From positions 62,001 through 126,000 of the forward strand of contig NZ_JBGFGL010000076.1 in the NCBI RefSeq assembly GCF_041224425.1: a DNA stretch of 64,000 bases. Direction: 5' to 3'. How positions within the stretch are numbered: the first letter of the stretch is position 1; every line of letters begins with the position of its first letter. This document shows, one piece after another, positions 32,546 through 41,256 of the stretch. Under the pieces are notes generated by a model that searched no databases, was not told where the DNA came from, and was given only the letters and a program-made list of their open reading frames with translations. The position numbers were made by a program, and so were the translations under genes. Origin of the DNA: Psychroserpens sp041224425 (GTDB taxonomy: Bacteria > Bacteroidota > Bacteroidia > Flavobacteriales > Flavobacteriaceae).

Positions 32546-33988
32546 CTAGAATTGAAAATAAATAAATTCAACTTCTTTATTGGCATGCCAAACCACGACA
32601 GCCCAAAATACAAATGACACCAATACTATATCTCCAATTTTTTTCACTCTATTAGTGGTTTGTGAATATTCCAAACCGTATTCCCTATGTCTGTTAAACC
32701 ATTCAATAATTACAAAAATGAGTATTAAAATGAGTACTCCCGAAGGTAGAATTTCAAACGAAACAAACAACGATTGCGATAGGATTTCAGAAATGATTTG
32801 AAACGCATGTCCAATGGAATCCGCTCTAAAGAATATCCATGCAAAAACCGTCAAACCAAATGTAAATAACATACCTACACCTTCTCGAAAGCTTGGGAAC
32901 ATTTTGGCTTCAGCTATTCCATGAATGTGTTTTCTATTTTTATTGGTCAATAGCAATGGTAAAAAATATAAGGCGTTCAAAAATCCCCAAACTATAAAGG
33001 TCCAATTAGCGCCATGCCAAAACCCACTAACCAGAAAAATAATAAACACGTTTCGAACGATCCTACTTCTACTCCCTTTACTTCCACCCAAAGGTATGTA
33101 CAGATAATCTCTGAACCAGGTAGATAAAGAAATGTGCCATCGTCTCCAAAATTCAGCAATATCTCTAGAAAAGTATGGGAAATTAAAGTTTTTCATTAAG
33201 TCAAATCCGAACAAACGTGAGGTTCCAATGGCAATATCTGAGTAACCTGAAAAATCTCCATAAATCTGAAAAGCAAACAAAAAAGCACCCAAAACCAAGG
33301 TACTTCCTGAGTAATCTGATGAATTATTAAAAATATCATTTACATAAATGGCACAATTATCGGCAATGACCATTTTCTTAAAAAAACCCCATAGCATCTG
33401 CCTCAGACCATCTTTAGCCAATACCTTATTAAATTTACGATGATTGAAAAATTGTGGCAACAAATGTTTCGCGCGTTCGATAGGACCTGCAACCAATTGT
33501 GGAAAAAAGCTAACAAAGGCAGCAAAAGCAACAAAATCACGAGTTGCATCTAGCTTCTTTTTATATACATCTATGGTATAACTTAAGGTCTGAAAGGTAT
33601 AAAAGCTGATACCTACTGGTAATATTATGTTGAGAGAACTATGTGTTATTTTAGCACCAAAAAAAGTAAAGGCTGTAACAAAATTATCCAGAAAAAAGTT
33701 GAAATATTTGAAGAATCCCAATAAGCCTATATTCACAAAAACACTTATATAAAGTAAGTGTTTTCTTCCTTTTTCAGACTTGCGATTCATCAATCTTTGA
33801 CCGACAAAATAATCGACTACTGTACTGAAGAAAATCAAAAACAAAAAACGCCAATCCCACCAACCGTAAAATACATAACTGGCTATTAATATCCATACAT
33901 TCTGAAGTCTCAAATGCTTTCTAAACAACCAATAAATAATAAAGCATATTGGTAGGAAAACTGCAAAATCAATGGAATTGAATAACAT
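32546..33988 (-). CDS. MBOAT O-acyltransferase (AlgI/PatA-like)
   Basis: A 480-residue polytopic membrane protein with about 11-12 helices. FPQLVAGPIERAKHLLPQF, GDFSGYSDIAIGTSRLFGF, WRRWHISLSTWFRDYLYIPL and SGFWHGANWTFIVWG are the core MBOAT/AlgI motifs, with the catalytic His in the last. It would move acyl (usually acetyl) groups across the inner membrane for polysaccharide modification. It is directly followed, without gap, by the SGNH hydrolase gene, which completes a transfer pair. No glycan biosynthesis genes are nearby. Confidence 0.93.
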   Translation of the reverse strand: MLFNSIDFAVFLPICFIIYWLFRKHLRLQNVWILIASYVFYGWWDWRFLFLIFFSTVVDYFVGQRLMNRKSEKGRKHLLYISVFVNIGLLGFFKYFNFFLDNFVTAFTFFGAKITHSSLNIILPVGISFYTFQTLSYTIDVYKKKLDATRDFVAFAAFVSFFPQLVAGPIERAKHLLPQFFNHRKFNKVLAKDGLRQMLWGFFKKMVIADNCAIYVNDIFNNSSDYSGSTLVLGAFLFAFQIYGDFSGYSDIAIGTSRLFGFDLMKNFNFPYFSRDIAEFWRRWHISLSTWFRDYLYIPLGGSKGSRSRIVRNVFIIFLVSGFWHGANWTFIVWGFLNALYFLPLLLTNKNRKHIHGIAEAKMFPSFREGVGMLFTFGLTVFAWIFFRADSIGHAFQIISEILSQSLFVSFEILPSGVLILILIFVIIEWFNRHREYGLEYSQTTNRVKKIGDIVLVSFVFWAVVVWHANKEVEFIYFQF

Positions 33989-34165
33989 ATTTTGGGTTCA
34001 ATCAAATATTAAAGTCAGCAAACAGTTTAATACTTACTAATCTGTCGAAACGTCATTACAATTCATGAAAAAGCGGTCATTTTGTCGCTTATTTTCTATA
34101 CTTCAGAATTGGTAAGGTTATTGACTTAATGTTTTCGAAATTACAAATAAAACTGATTAATAGAT

Positions 34166-36775
34166 ATGAACTTTAATAATTATACCATAAAATCCCAAGA
34201 GGCAATCCAGCAAGCCCAACAGCTTGCTCAAAGCTTGGGACATCAGCAAATTGAGAATGAGCATATTTTCAAAGCCATTTTTGAGGTTGATGAAAACGTG
34301 TTGCCATTCATATTGAAAAAGCTCAATGTTAATGTCAATGTTTTAAAACTAGCATTAGATAAGCAAATTGAAAGCTTCTCTAAAGTGTCTGGTGCTGACA
34401 TCATGATCTCGAGAGAAGCTGCAAAAGCCCTTAATGAAGCTTCTATCATTGCCAAAAAAATGAATGATGACTTTGTTTCTGTTGAACATTTGATCTTAGC
34501 CATTTTTAAATCCAACAGCAAAATTGCTCAAATGCTCAAAGACCAAGGTGTCACAGAAAAAGGGTTGAATGCTGCTATTGAAGAATTGCGAAAAGGTGAT
34601 CGTGTAACCTCCCAAAGTCAGGAAGACACATACAACTCATTGAATAAGTATGCTAAAAACCTGAATCAATTGGCCAAAGATGGAAAACTAGATCCTGTTA
34701 TTGGTAGAGATGAAGAAATTAGACGAATTCTTCAAATCTTGTCAAGACGAACTAAAAACAATCCGATTTTAGTGGGCGAACCTGGTACTGGTAAAACAGC
34801 TATTGCTGAAGGGTTAGCACACAGAATTGTCGATGGTGATATACCTGAAAACTTGGTCAACAAACAAATTTATGCACTCGATATGGGCGCACTGATTGCT
34901 GGTGCGAAGTTTAAAGGTGAGTTTGAAGAACGACTTAAAGCGGTCATCAAGGAAGTGACCACAAGTGAAGGTGATATTGTCTTGTTTATAGATGAAATCC
35001 ATACACTAGTTGGTGCAGGTGGCGGACAAGGAGCTATGGATGCTGCAAATATCTTGAAACCAGCATTGGCAAGAGGTGAACTAAGAGCTATTGGTGCAAC
35101 CACACTTGACGAATACCAAAAATATTTTGAAAAGGATAAAGCTTTAGAACGTCGATTCCAAAAGGTAATGGTTGATGAACCTGATACTGAAAGTGCGATT
35201 TCAATCTTAAGAGGAATCAAGGAAAAATATGAAACGCACCACAAGGTTCGTATTAAAGATGAGGCCATTATTGGTGCTGTGGAACTTTCAGAACGTTATA
35301 TCACTAATCGTTTCTTACCTGATAAGGCCATTGACCTTATGGATGAAGCTGCTTCAAAATTGCGTATGGAAATCAACTCAAAACCTGAGGAATTGGATGT
35401 TTTGGATCGAAAAATCATGCAACTGGAAATTGAAATTGAAGCCATTAAACGTGAAAAGGATGAAGTGAAATTGAAAGCGCTTCGAGCTGATTTGGCGAAT
35501 CTTAAGGAAGAGCGCAATGAAATCAATGCGAAATGGAAGAGTGAAAAAGAAGTTGTAGACAACATCCAAACGACTAAATCCAACATTGAAGAATACAAGC
35601 TTGAAGCGGAACGTGCCGAACGTGAAGGTGATTATGGAAAAGTAGCTGAAATCAGATATGGAAAGATCAAGGAAGCCCAAGAAACACTTGAAGCACTTCA
35701 AAAAGAGCTTCAAGAAAGTCAAAGTGAAAGTTCTTTGATTAAAGAAGAGGTAACCTATGATGATATTGCAGAAGTTGTTGCAAAATGGACAGGTATACCT
35801 GTAACCAAAATGCTTCAAAGTGAACGTGATAAATTACTCAAACTTGAAGATGAATTACACAAACGTGTCATTGGTCAGGAAGAAGCCATTACAGCTGTGA
35901 GTGATGCTGTAAGACGTTCTCGAGCAGGTTTACAGAATCCGCAAAAACCAGTAGGAACTTTCCTTTTCCTTGGAACCACAGGCGTTGGTAAAACCGAGTT
36001 GGCCAAAGCATTGGCTGAATATTTATTTGACGATGAAAACGCCATGACCAGAATTGATATGAGTGAATATCAAGAACGTCATAGTGTAAGCAGATTGGTT
36101 GGTGCGCCTCCAGGATATGTAGGTTATGATGAAGGTGGGCAATTGACTGAAGCGGTTCGTAGAAAACCATATTCAGTAGTCCTTTTGGATGAAATTGAAA
36201 AGGCACATCCTGATACCTTCAACATTTTATTGCAAGTCTTAGATGAAGGTCGTTTGACGGATAACAAAGGGCGTGTTGCTGATTTTAAAAATACGATCAT
36301 CATCATGACCTCAAACATGGGAAGCCATATCATTCAAGAGCGATTTGAAGCTACTAAGGATATTGATGCCGCTATGGAAGCAGCCAAAGTAGATGTTTTA
36401 GGCTTATTGAAACAAAGTGTGCGTCCTGAGTTCTTGAACCGAATTGATGATACTATTATGTTTACCCCTTTAACCAAGGAAAACATTGAAGATATTGTTG
36501 GATTACAACTTAAGGGTGTTCAGAAGATGATTGCCAAACAAGGCATTACGTTTGACGCGACACCAGAAGCTAAAGCTTATTTAGCTGAAAAAGGATATAA
36601 TCCAGAGTATGGTGCAAGACCAGTAAAAAGAGTCATTCAGAAAGAAGTTTTAAATGCTTTGAGTAAGGAAATTCTTTCTGGGAAAGTAACAACTGATAGC
36701 ATCATACTTTTAGATGCCTTTGATGATAAATTAGTCTTTAGAAATGAAGCTAGTATAGTAACAGAGGAATTTTAA
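34166..36775 (+). CDS. clpB: ATP-dependent disaggregase ClpB
   Basis: An 869-residue Hsp100 chaperone that rescues aggregated proteins together with DnaK. N-domain 1-150. NBD1 has Walker A GEPGTGKTA and Walker B VLFIDEIHTL. The coiled-coil M-domain spans about 400-530 (LDRKIMQLEIEIEAIKREKD), which separates ClpB from ClpA and ClpC. NBD2 has GTTGVGKTELAKALA, VVLLDEIEKAHPD and the C-terminal YNPEYGARPVKRVIQ. No ClpP-binding IGF/L loop is apparent. The gene is monocistronic. No CIRCE element was found upstream, so heat-shock control by HrcA is not supported. Confidence 0.97.
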   Translation: MNFNNYTIKSQEAIQQAQQLAQSLGHQQIENEHIFKAIFEVDENVLPFILKKLNVNVNVLKLALDKQIESFSKVSGADIMISREAAKALNEASIIAKKMNDDFVSVEHLILAIFKSNSKIAQMLKDQGVTEKGLNAAIEELRKGDRVTSQSQEDTYNSLNKYAKNLNQLAKDGKLDPVIGRDEEIRRILQILSRRTKNNPILVGEPGTGKTAIAEGLAHRIVDGDIPENLVNKQIYALDMGALIAGAKFKGEFEERLKAVIKEVTTSEGDIVLFIDEIHTLVGAGGGQGAMDAANILKPALARGELRAIGATTLDEYQKYFEKDKALERRFQKVMVDEPDTESAISILRGIKEKYETHHKVRIKDEAIIGAVELSERYITNRFLPDKAIDLMDEAASKLRMEINSKPEELDVLDRKIMQLEIEIEAIKREKDEVKLKALRADLANLKEERNEINAKWKSEKEVVDNIQTTKSNIEEYKLEAERAEREGDYGKVAEIRYGKIKEAQETLEALQKELQESQSESSLIKEEVTYDDIAEVVAKWTGIPVTKMLQSERDKLLKLEDELHKRVIGQEEAITAVSDAVRRSRAGLQNPQKPVGTFLFLGTTGVGKTELAKALAEYLFDDENAMTRIDMSEYQERHSVSRLVGAPPGYVGYDEGGQLTEAVRRKPYSVVLLDEIEKAHPDTFNILLQVLDEGRLTDNKGRVADFKNTIIIMTSNMGSHIIQERFEATKDIDAAMEAAKVDVLGLLKQSVRPEFLNRIDDTIMFTPLTKENIEDIVGLQLKGVQKMIAKQGITFDATPEAKAYLAEKGYNPEYGARPVKRVIQKEVLNALSKEILSGKVTTDSIILLDAFDDKLVFRNEASIVTEEF

Positions 36776-36831
36776 TTTCTATTGTAACAAATAGATTATG
36801 AAATAGTCTTTTAAGTGGTTGGTTAGTTGAA

Positions 36832-36876
36832 AAGCAATATGTGTTCTAAAAAAAACATGTGTTGCTTTTCTGTTTT
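36832..36876 (+). terminator. clpB terminator
   Basis: AAAAGCAA and TTGCTTTT pair around a long partly paired loop and are followed by CTGTTTTT. Confidence 0.7.
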
Positions 36877-36883
36877 TAAGCAT

Positions 36884-36909
36884 AAAAAAAGACCACATCA
36901 AATGTGGTC
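36884..36909 (-). terminator. Terminator of the first OmpW-like gene
   Basis: GACCACAT (36891-36898) / ATGTGGTC (36902-36909) with a 3-nt loop. On the minus strand it is followed by seven T (A-run 36884-36890). Confidence 0.87.
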
Positions 36910-36935
36910 TTCAATATCTTTTGCTAGAATACTAT

Positions 36936-37547
36936 TTAGAATTTCATCCCAACTCCAAATCCTAAAATCAATGGATCAACATTTACTTCTGAGGAATTAT
37001 CAGAATCGTTGTTTCCAGTAACTTCAGTCTTTAAATACATTTTTCTGAAGTCTAGGTTGATAAACCATTTATCACTGATTTTATAATCAATTCCTGCTTG
37101 AAGCACATAACCAACTTGGTTTTTGTACTCAATGCTATCTAAATCTCCAGGATCTTCATTGAAAAATGAGGTATAATTGATTCCTGCTCCAATGTATGGC
37201 TTAAAGTTATTGGCATAAAAATGATGCTGAAGAGCAAGTGTTGGTGACAATAATGAAATGCTTCCAAGATTTGAACCGCCTTCAACTTCCACATCATGAG
37301 TAGACATTGATACAGTTAAATCGGCTGACATTTTTTTACTTAAGAAATAAGAAAGACCAATCTCTGGAGCAACCGTTTCAGATATGTTTACCTCAACATT
37401 ACTAATACTTCTATAAAAATATGGTGCAGGAGCAACATAAACAGCCCTAACACGTGCTTGCCATTCATACTCAGCCTTAACAACTTGAGCCTGTCCATCT
37501 ACAGCAAATAAGCTTACTAAAAGCACAAAAAGGAAAACTTTTTTCAT
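36936..37547 (-). CDS. OmpW-family outer-membrane beta-barrel (copy 1)
   Basis: A 203-residue outer-membrane protein with signal peptide MKKVFLFVLLVSLFAVDGQAQ. The eight-stranded OmpW pattern is visible: KAEYEWQARVRAVYVAPAP, the paired strand region PTLALQHHFYANNFKPYIGAG and the C-terminal PLILGFGVGMKF, which ends in Phe as barrel proteins do. It is a close relative of the next gene upstream on the same strand (same length, same motifs), so the pair arose by tandem duplication. Each copy has its own terminator. The transported solute is unknown. Confidence 0.88.
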   Translation of the reverse strand: MKKVFLFVLLVSLFAVDGQAQVVKAEYEWQARVRAVYVAPAPYFYRSISNVEVNISETVAPEIGLSYFLSKKMSADLTVSMSTHDVEVEGGSNLGSISLLSPTLALQHHFYANNFKPYIGAGINYTSFFNEDPGDLDSIEYKNQVGYVLQAGIDYKISDKWFINLDFRKMYLKTEVTGNNDSDNSSEVNVDPLILGFGVGMKF

Positions 37548-37720
37548 AATTAATATTTTATTTTGATTACAATATATGTGATTTAAATTTTAATACAAAT
37601 ATTGATCGTATAAAACATAAAAAAAAATAAATTTTAAGGTTTAACTCAAAAAATGCATTAAACCGTGGATAACATGCATATTTTTAAATAAAAACCAATA
37701 GCACAAAAATAGATAACCAT

Positions 37721-37748
37721 AAAAAAAGCCTCAAAAATGAGGCTTTTT
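37721..37748 (-). terminator. Terminator of the second OmpW-like gene
   Basis: AAAAGCCTCA / TGAGGCTTTTT with a 4-nt loop (37724-37748). On the minus strand it is followed by a T-run (A-run 37721-37727). Confidence 0.87.
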
Positions 37749-37770
37749 ATGAGTATTCAAATTCCTTCAA

Positions 37771-38379
37771 CTAAAACTTCATTCCAACACCCAAGCCTAT
37801 AATTAAAGGATCAATATTAACTTCTGCTTCAGCTGTTTTATTTACTGTAACATCAGTTTTCAAAAATAATTTCTTAATATCCAAATTCAAGAACCATTTG
37901 TCGTTAAGATCATAGTCTAAACCTGCTTGCAAAGAAAATCCAATGGCACTGTCGTATTCGATATCATCTAAATCACCTGCGTCTGCACCGTAAAAGATGG
38001 TATAGTTCACACCAGCTCCAACATAAGGCTTGAAACCATCAGCATAAAAATGATATTGTAAATTAAGTGTTGGCGGCAATAACCATACATGCCCTAAATC
38101 GGCGCCATTTTCAATCTCAACATTGTGCTTGGCCGTACCTAAAATCAATTCGGCAGCTAAGTTTTTATTAAAAAAGTAAGTGAAATCCAATTCAGGTACA
38201 AAAGCAGTAGAAATATCAACATCAGCACCATCAATGTCATCATCTGGAGAAGGTACAATAGATATAATTCTAAATCGGGCTTGCCATTTGCTGAAATCGT
38301 CAGATTGCGTATCATCTTGGGCTTGAACATTAAATATTGCCAAACCAAATAAAATTAATCCTAAGAATAGTTTTTTCAT
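37771..38379 (-). CDS. OmpW-family outer-membrane beta-barrel (copy 2)
   Basis: A 202-residue outer-membrane protein, paralogous to the gene at 36936-37547. Signal peptide MKKLFLGLILFGLAIFNVQAQ. Shared motifs are WQARFRIISIVPSPDDD, PTLNLQYHFYADGFKPYVGAG, YDLNDKWFLNLDIKKLFLKT and the C-terminal PLIIGLGVGMKF. It has more acidic residues in the surface loops than copy 1. A TATTTTTG box lies about 25 nt upstream, and a terminator separates the two copies, so they can be regulated independently. Confidence 0.88.
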   Translation of the reverse strand: MKKLFLGLILFGLAIFNVQAQDDTQSDDFSKWQARFRIISIVPSPDDDIDGADVDISTAFVPELDFTYFFNKNLAAELILGTAKHNVEIENGADLGHVWLLPPTLNLQYHFYADGFKPYVGAGVNYTIFYGADAGDLDDIEYDSAIGFSLQAGLDYDLNDKWFLNLDIKKLFLKTDVTVNKTAEAEVNIDPLIIGLGVGMKF

Positions 38380-38403
38380 AATAAATGTATTTAATATTTA
38401 TTA

Positions 38404-38411
38404 CAAAAATA
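38404..38411 (-). promoter_or_regulatory. Candidate -7 box (TATTTTTG) of OmpW copy 2
   Basis: A TAnnTTTG match 25 nt upstream of the ATG at 38379. The -33 element is unclear. Confidence 0.42.
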
Positions 38412-38744
38412 TAGTTGAAATAGTCCGTAAAGACTGACAAAAGTCATTGTTTGGTAATAATGTTTTTTAGGATTTTCAAGCAATCAATACCCTAGTTTTT
38501 TAGAAGAAACTTTAGGCTATAACCAACCAATTGTGTTTTAAGGCTTTAAGATGTATTGAGCTACTAATTTTATCATAAAATCGATTAAGTGCACAATAAA
38601 ATATAAGTTTTAACATTAGTATTTATAGATAAATATTAACTTTGAAGCGCTATTAATTCCAACTCACATTTTAATATTAATTAATTATCCAAGTAATCCC
38701 TCTACTTGAATAGTTATATTGTTTAAACCTACTAACACAAAATA
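38412..38744. promoter_or_regulatory. ompW / deoC divergent intergenic region
   Basis: About 330 nt of AT-rich sequence without a credible ORF. A TAACTTTG box at 38636-38643 is a good -7 element for deoC and predicts a leader of about 95 nt. Inside that leader is an inverted repeat CAAGTA-N7-TACTTG (38689-38707), a candidate operator. No well-placed -33 TTG was found, and nothing else stands out. Confidence 0.42.
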
Positions 38745-39401
38745 ATGGAGTTAAATAGATATATTGACCACACTCTACTAAAGCCTACAGCTACCGAACG
38801 AGATATCATAGACCTTTGTAATGATGCAAAAAAGTATAAGTTTTTTTCAGTTTGTATCAATAGCTGTTATATCCCATTAGCAAAACAACTTCTAAAAGGT
38901 TCTTCTGTTAAAATATGTACAGTTGTCGGGTTTCCTTTAGGAGCCACTGCTACAGAAACCAAAGTATTCGAAGCCCAACAAGCTATTGAAGCTGGTGCTC
39001 AAGAAATCGATATGGTAATCAATATCGGCTTTTTAAAGAGTAAAAATTACCTTGAAGTCTTTAAAGATATTAGCGATGTTAAATTAGCCATCGGAAAAAC
39101 TACTTTAAAAGTTATTCTTGAAATTAGTGAACTTTCTAAAAACGATATTGTAAAAGCCTGTGAAATCTGTTTGGATGCGAAAGCCGATTTTGTAAAAACC
39201 TCAACTGGTTTTTCAAAAAGTGGCGCTACATTAACAGCCGTAAAAATCATGAAAAAGACGGTTAAGGATCAAGCTAAAATTAAAGCTTCTGGAGGAATAG
39301 GTGATTTTGAAACAGCCCAAAAGTATATTGATATTGGTGTTGACCGCATAGGAACTTCCAAAGGTGTCAATATTGTAAACGAACAATTATCTGAAGCCTA
39401 A
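38745..39401 (+). CDS. deoC: Deoxyribose-phosphate aldolase
   Basis: A 218-residue class I aldolase that splits 2-deoxyribose-5-phosphate into glyceraldehyde-3-phosphate and acetaldehyde. IDHTLLKPTAT is the family N-terminus. EIDMVINIGFLKS carries the Asp/Lys contact region. ADFVKTSTGFSKSGAT holds the Schiff-base lysine (VKTSTG), and VKDQAKIKASGGIGDFETA the second catalytic lysine (KASGGI). It is 31 nt upstream of deoD, so the two form a deoxynucleoside salvage unit. Length is normal. Confidence 0.96.
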   Translation: MELNRYIDHTLLKPTATERDIIDLCNDAKKYKFFSVCINSCYIPLAKQLLKGSSVKICTVVGFPLGATATETKVFEAQQAIEAGAQEIDMVINIGFLKSKNYLEVFKDISDVKLAIGKTTLKVILEISELSKNDIVKACEICLDAKADFVKTSTGFSKSGATLTAVKIMKKTVKDQAKIKASGGIGDFETAQKYIDIGVDRIGTSKGVNIVNEQLSEA

Positions 39402-39432
39402 TTTTATCGTCTTTTTTTTCTATCTTTAGACC

Positions 39433-40131
39433 ATGAGCGTTCACATCGAAGCCAAAAAAGGCGACATAGCAGAAACCATCCTATTGCCAGGTGATCCCTT
39501 ACGTGCTAAATGGATAGCTGAAACATTTTTTGACAATCCTAAATGTTTCAATAAAGTTAGAGGTATGCTTGGTTATACTGGAACCTATAAAGGTAACCCT
39601 ATTTCAGTAATGGGAACAGGAATGGGTGTTCCGAGCATCTCAATTTACACGCACGAATTGATTGTTGACTATGGTGTTAAAAATCTTATTCGTGTTGGAA
39701 GTGCTGGCTCCTACCACAAAGATGTTGAACTACGCGATATCGTCATTGCCATGGCTGCCTCATCAAACTCCGGTATTAATAGCTCAAGGTTTGAAGGTGC
39801 TTATTATGCGCCAACTGCAGATTTTGAATTGTTCATAAAAGCTGTGGAAATTGCTAAAAACAAAAACATTCCAATAAAAGCAGGCAACGTCCTTTCTTCT
39901 GATGAATTTTATGAAGACAGTATAGACTCTTACAAAAAATGGTCCCAATTTGGTGTGCTATGTGTCGAGATGGAAGCTGCTGGATTATATACCATAGCAG
40001 CAAAGCACAATGTAAGAGCTCTTGCCATACTTACCATTTCTGATTCCTTGGTTACAGGCGAGCACACCTCCAGTAAAGAAAGGGAAACCACATTTAAAAA
40101 CATGATAGAGATTGCCTTAGAATTGGCATAA
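39433..40131 (+). CDS. deoD: Purine nucleoside phosphorylase, DeoD type
   Basis: A 232-residue hexameric-type phosphorylase that cleaves purine (deoxy)nucleosides. LPGDPLRAKWIAETF and RGMLGYTGTYKGNPISVMGTGMG bind phosphate, NLIRVGSAGSY contains the phosphate Ser, and CVEMEAAGLY binds ribose. LTISDSLVTGE includes the catalytic Asp for 6-oxo/6-amino purines. It follows deoC by 31 nt. A TATCTTTA sequence ends 4 nt before the ATG and may be a secondary promoter that gives a leaderless message. Confidence 0.96.
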   Translation: MSVHIEAKKGDIAETILLPGDPLRAKWIAETFFDNPKCFNKVRGMLGYTGTYKGNPISVMGTGMGVPSISIYTHELIVDYGVKNLIRVGSAGSYHKDVELRDIVIAMAASSNSGINSSRFEGAYYAPTADFELFIKAVEIAKNKNIPIKAGNVLSSDEFYEDSIDSYKKWSQFGVLCVEMEAAGLYTIAAKHNVRALAILTISDSLVTGEHTSSKERETTFKNMIEIALELA

Positions 40132-40202
40132 ACTGAACTTTAACAACATTTTGGCAGTCTAAAAAGAAGTGGTTTCTATTTTTACCAAAACAACCTTTTA
40201 TC

Positions 40203-40709
40203 ATGAAACCACTATTACTCTTAGCTATTGTTTTTAGCACATTTTTTTCAGTGTCTGCACAAGAATCACAAACTGATGCAACAACGTATTATTTTATTCG
40301 CCATGCCGAAAAGGATACAAGTGATAAAAGCAATAGGAATCCAAATCTTACTGAAACTGGAAAAGCCAGAGCTGAAAAATGGAATACGGTTTTTAAAACG
40401 GTTGATTTTGATCTTGTCTATTCCACAAACTACAACAGAACGCTTCAAACAGCCCAACCTACTGCCACTGGGCAAGAATTAGAGATAGAAATTTACGATC
40501 CAAGACAACTGAACCCAAAAGATTTTGTTGAGAACACCAAAGGCAAAACAGTTTTGGTTGTGGGCCATGGCAATACCACGCCTATGTTCGTAAACGCAAT
40601 ACTTGGAGAAAGCAAATATCAAAACATGGCTGAATCAGACAATAGCAGTCTTTTTATCGTGACTGTTGTTGGTGAGTACAAAACAGATCAAGTTCTAACG
40701 ATTGATTAA
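40203..40709 (+). CDS. Exported histidine phosphatase (SixA-like)
   Basis: A 168-residue protein of the histidine phosphatase (phosphoglycerate mutase-like) superfamily. The signal peptide MKPLLLLAIVFSTFFSVSAQ predicts a periplasmic location, unlike cytoplasmic SixA. TYYFIRHAEKDTSD has the catalytic RHA/E motif, YSTNYNRTLQTAQPTA the second Arg, and VLVVGHGNTTPMFV the second His. These short exported forms are common in flavobacteria. The substrate is unknown. Confidence 0.88.
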   Translation: MKPLLLLAIVFSTFFSVSAQESQTDATTYYFIRHAEKDTSDKSNRNPNLTETGKARAEKWNTVFKTVDFDLVYSTNYNRTLQTAQPTATGQELEIEIYDPRQLNPKDFVENTKGKTVLVVGHGNTTPMFVNAILGESKYQNMAESDNSSLFIVTVVGEYKTDQVLTID

Positions 40710-40730
40710 ATCTTAAAATAATTACCTTTG
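40702..40730 (+). promoter_or_regulatory. smpB promoter, predicted to give a leaderless mRNA
   Basis: TTG (40702-40704), 18 nt, then TACCTTTG (40723-40730): a complete Bacteroidota promoter. Only ACTTT separates the box from the smpB ATG (40736), so transcription should start at or next to the start codon. It overlaps the end of the phosphatase gene. Confidence 0.78.
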
Positions 40731-40735
40731 ACTTT

Positions 40736-41194
40736 ATGCAAAAACCAATTAACATAAAGAACAAAAAAGCAAAATTTGAATATGAGATTCTCGATAAATT
40801 CGTTGCTGGAATTGTCCTTACTGGAACCGAAATCAAATCGATTAGAGATAGTAAGGCTTCCATTGCTGAAAGTTTTTGTGAATTTAACAAAGACGGTGAA
40901 TTGTTTGTCATCAATATGACCATTCAAGAATATATTCATGGCAACTATTACAACCACAAGCCTAAGGCAGAACGAAAACTTCTTTTGAACAAACGCGAAT
41001 TGAAAAAACTTGAAAAACAGGTCAATATCAAAGGAAATTCTATCATTCCGCTTCGATTGTTCATCAATGATAAAGGTTTGGCTAAATTGGAAATTGCTCT
41101 CGGAAAAGGTAAAAAACTATATGATAAAAGAGAAACTATAAAAGATAGAGACAATAAACGAAATCTTGATCGTATCCAAAAAGTTTACAGATAA
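40736..41194 (+). CDS. smpB: SsrA-binding protein SmpB
   Basis: A 152-residue tmRNA-binding protein required for trans-translation rescue of stalled ribosomes. NKKAKFEYEILDKFVAGIVLTG, TEIKSIRDSKASIAESF, NYYNHKPKAERKLLLNKREL and the basic tail KGKKLYDKRETIKDRDNKR are the family hallmarks. Length is typical. A full promoter ends 5 nt before the start. The tmRNA gene itself is not in the window. Confidence 0.97.
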   Translation: MQKPINIKNKKAKFEYEILDKFVAGIVLTGTEIKSIRDSKASIAESFCEFNKDGELFVINMTIQEYIHGNYYNHKPKAERKLLLNKRELKKLEKQVNIKGNSIIPLRLFINDKGLAKLEIALGKGKKLYDKRETIKDRDNKRNLDRIQKVYR

Positions 41195-41256
41195 TTCAAC
41201 TTACAGGCAACCCTTTTCAAATCCCAAACGTCTAGATATAAAATACCAATTAGTTT

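Noticed and set aside
33989..34165. CIRCE or sigma-32 heat-shock element upstream of clpB
   Set aside because: No TTAGCACTC-type inverted repeat or clear heat-shock promoter was found; only a weak AAGCG...CGCTT dyad (34071-34090).
35378..35818. A long open frame (146 codons) antisense to the clpB middle domain
   Set aside because: Phe-, Leu- and Ser-rich composition with no domain; it is the mirror of the coiled-coil codons (Lys, Glu) of ClpB.
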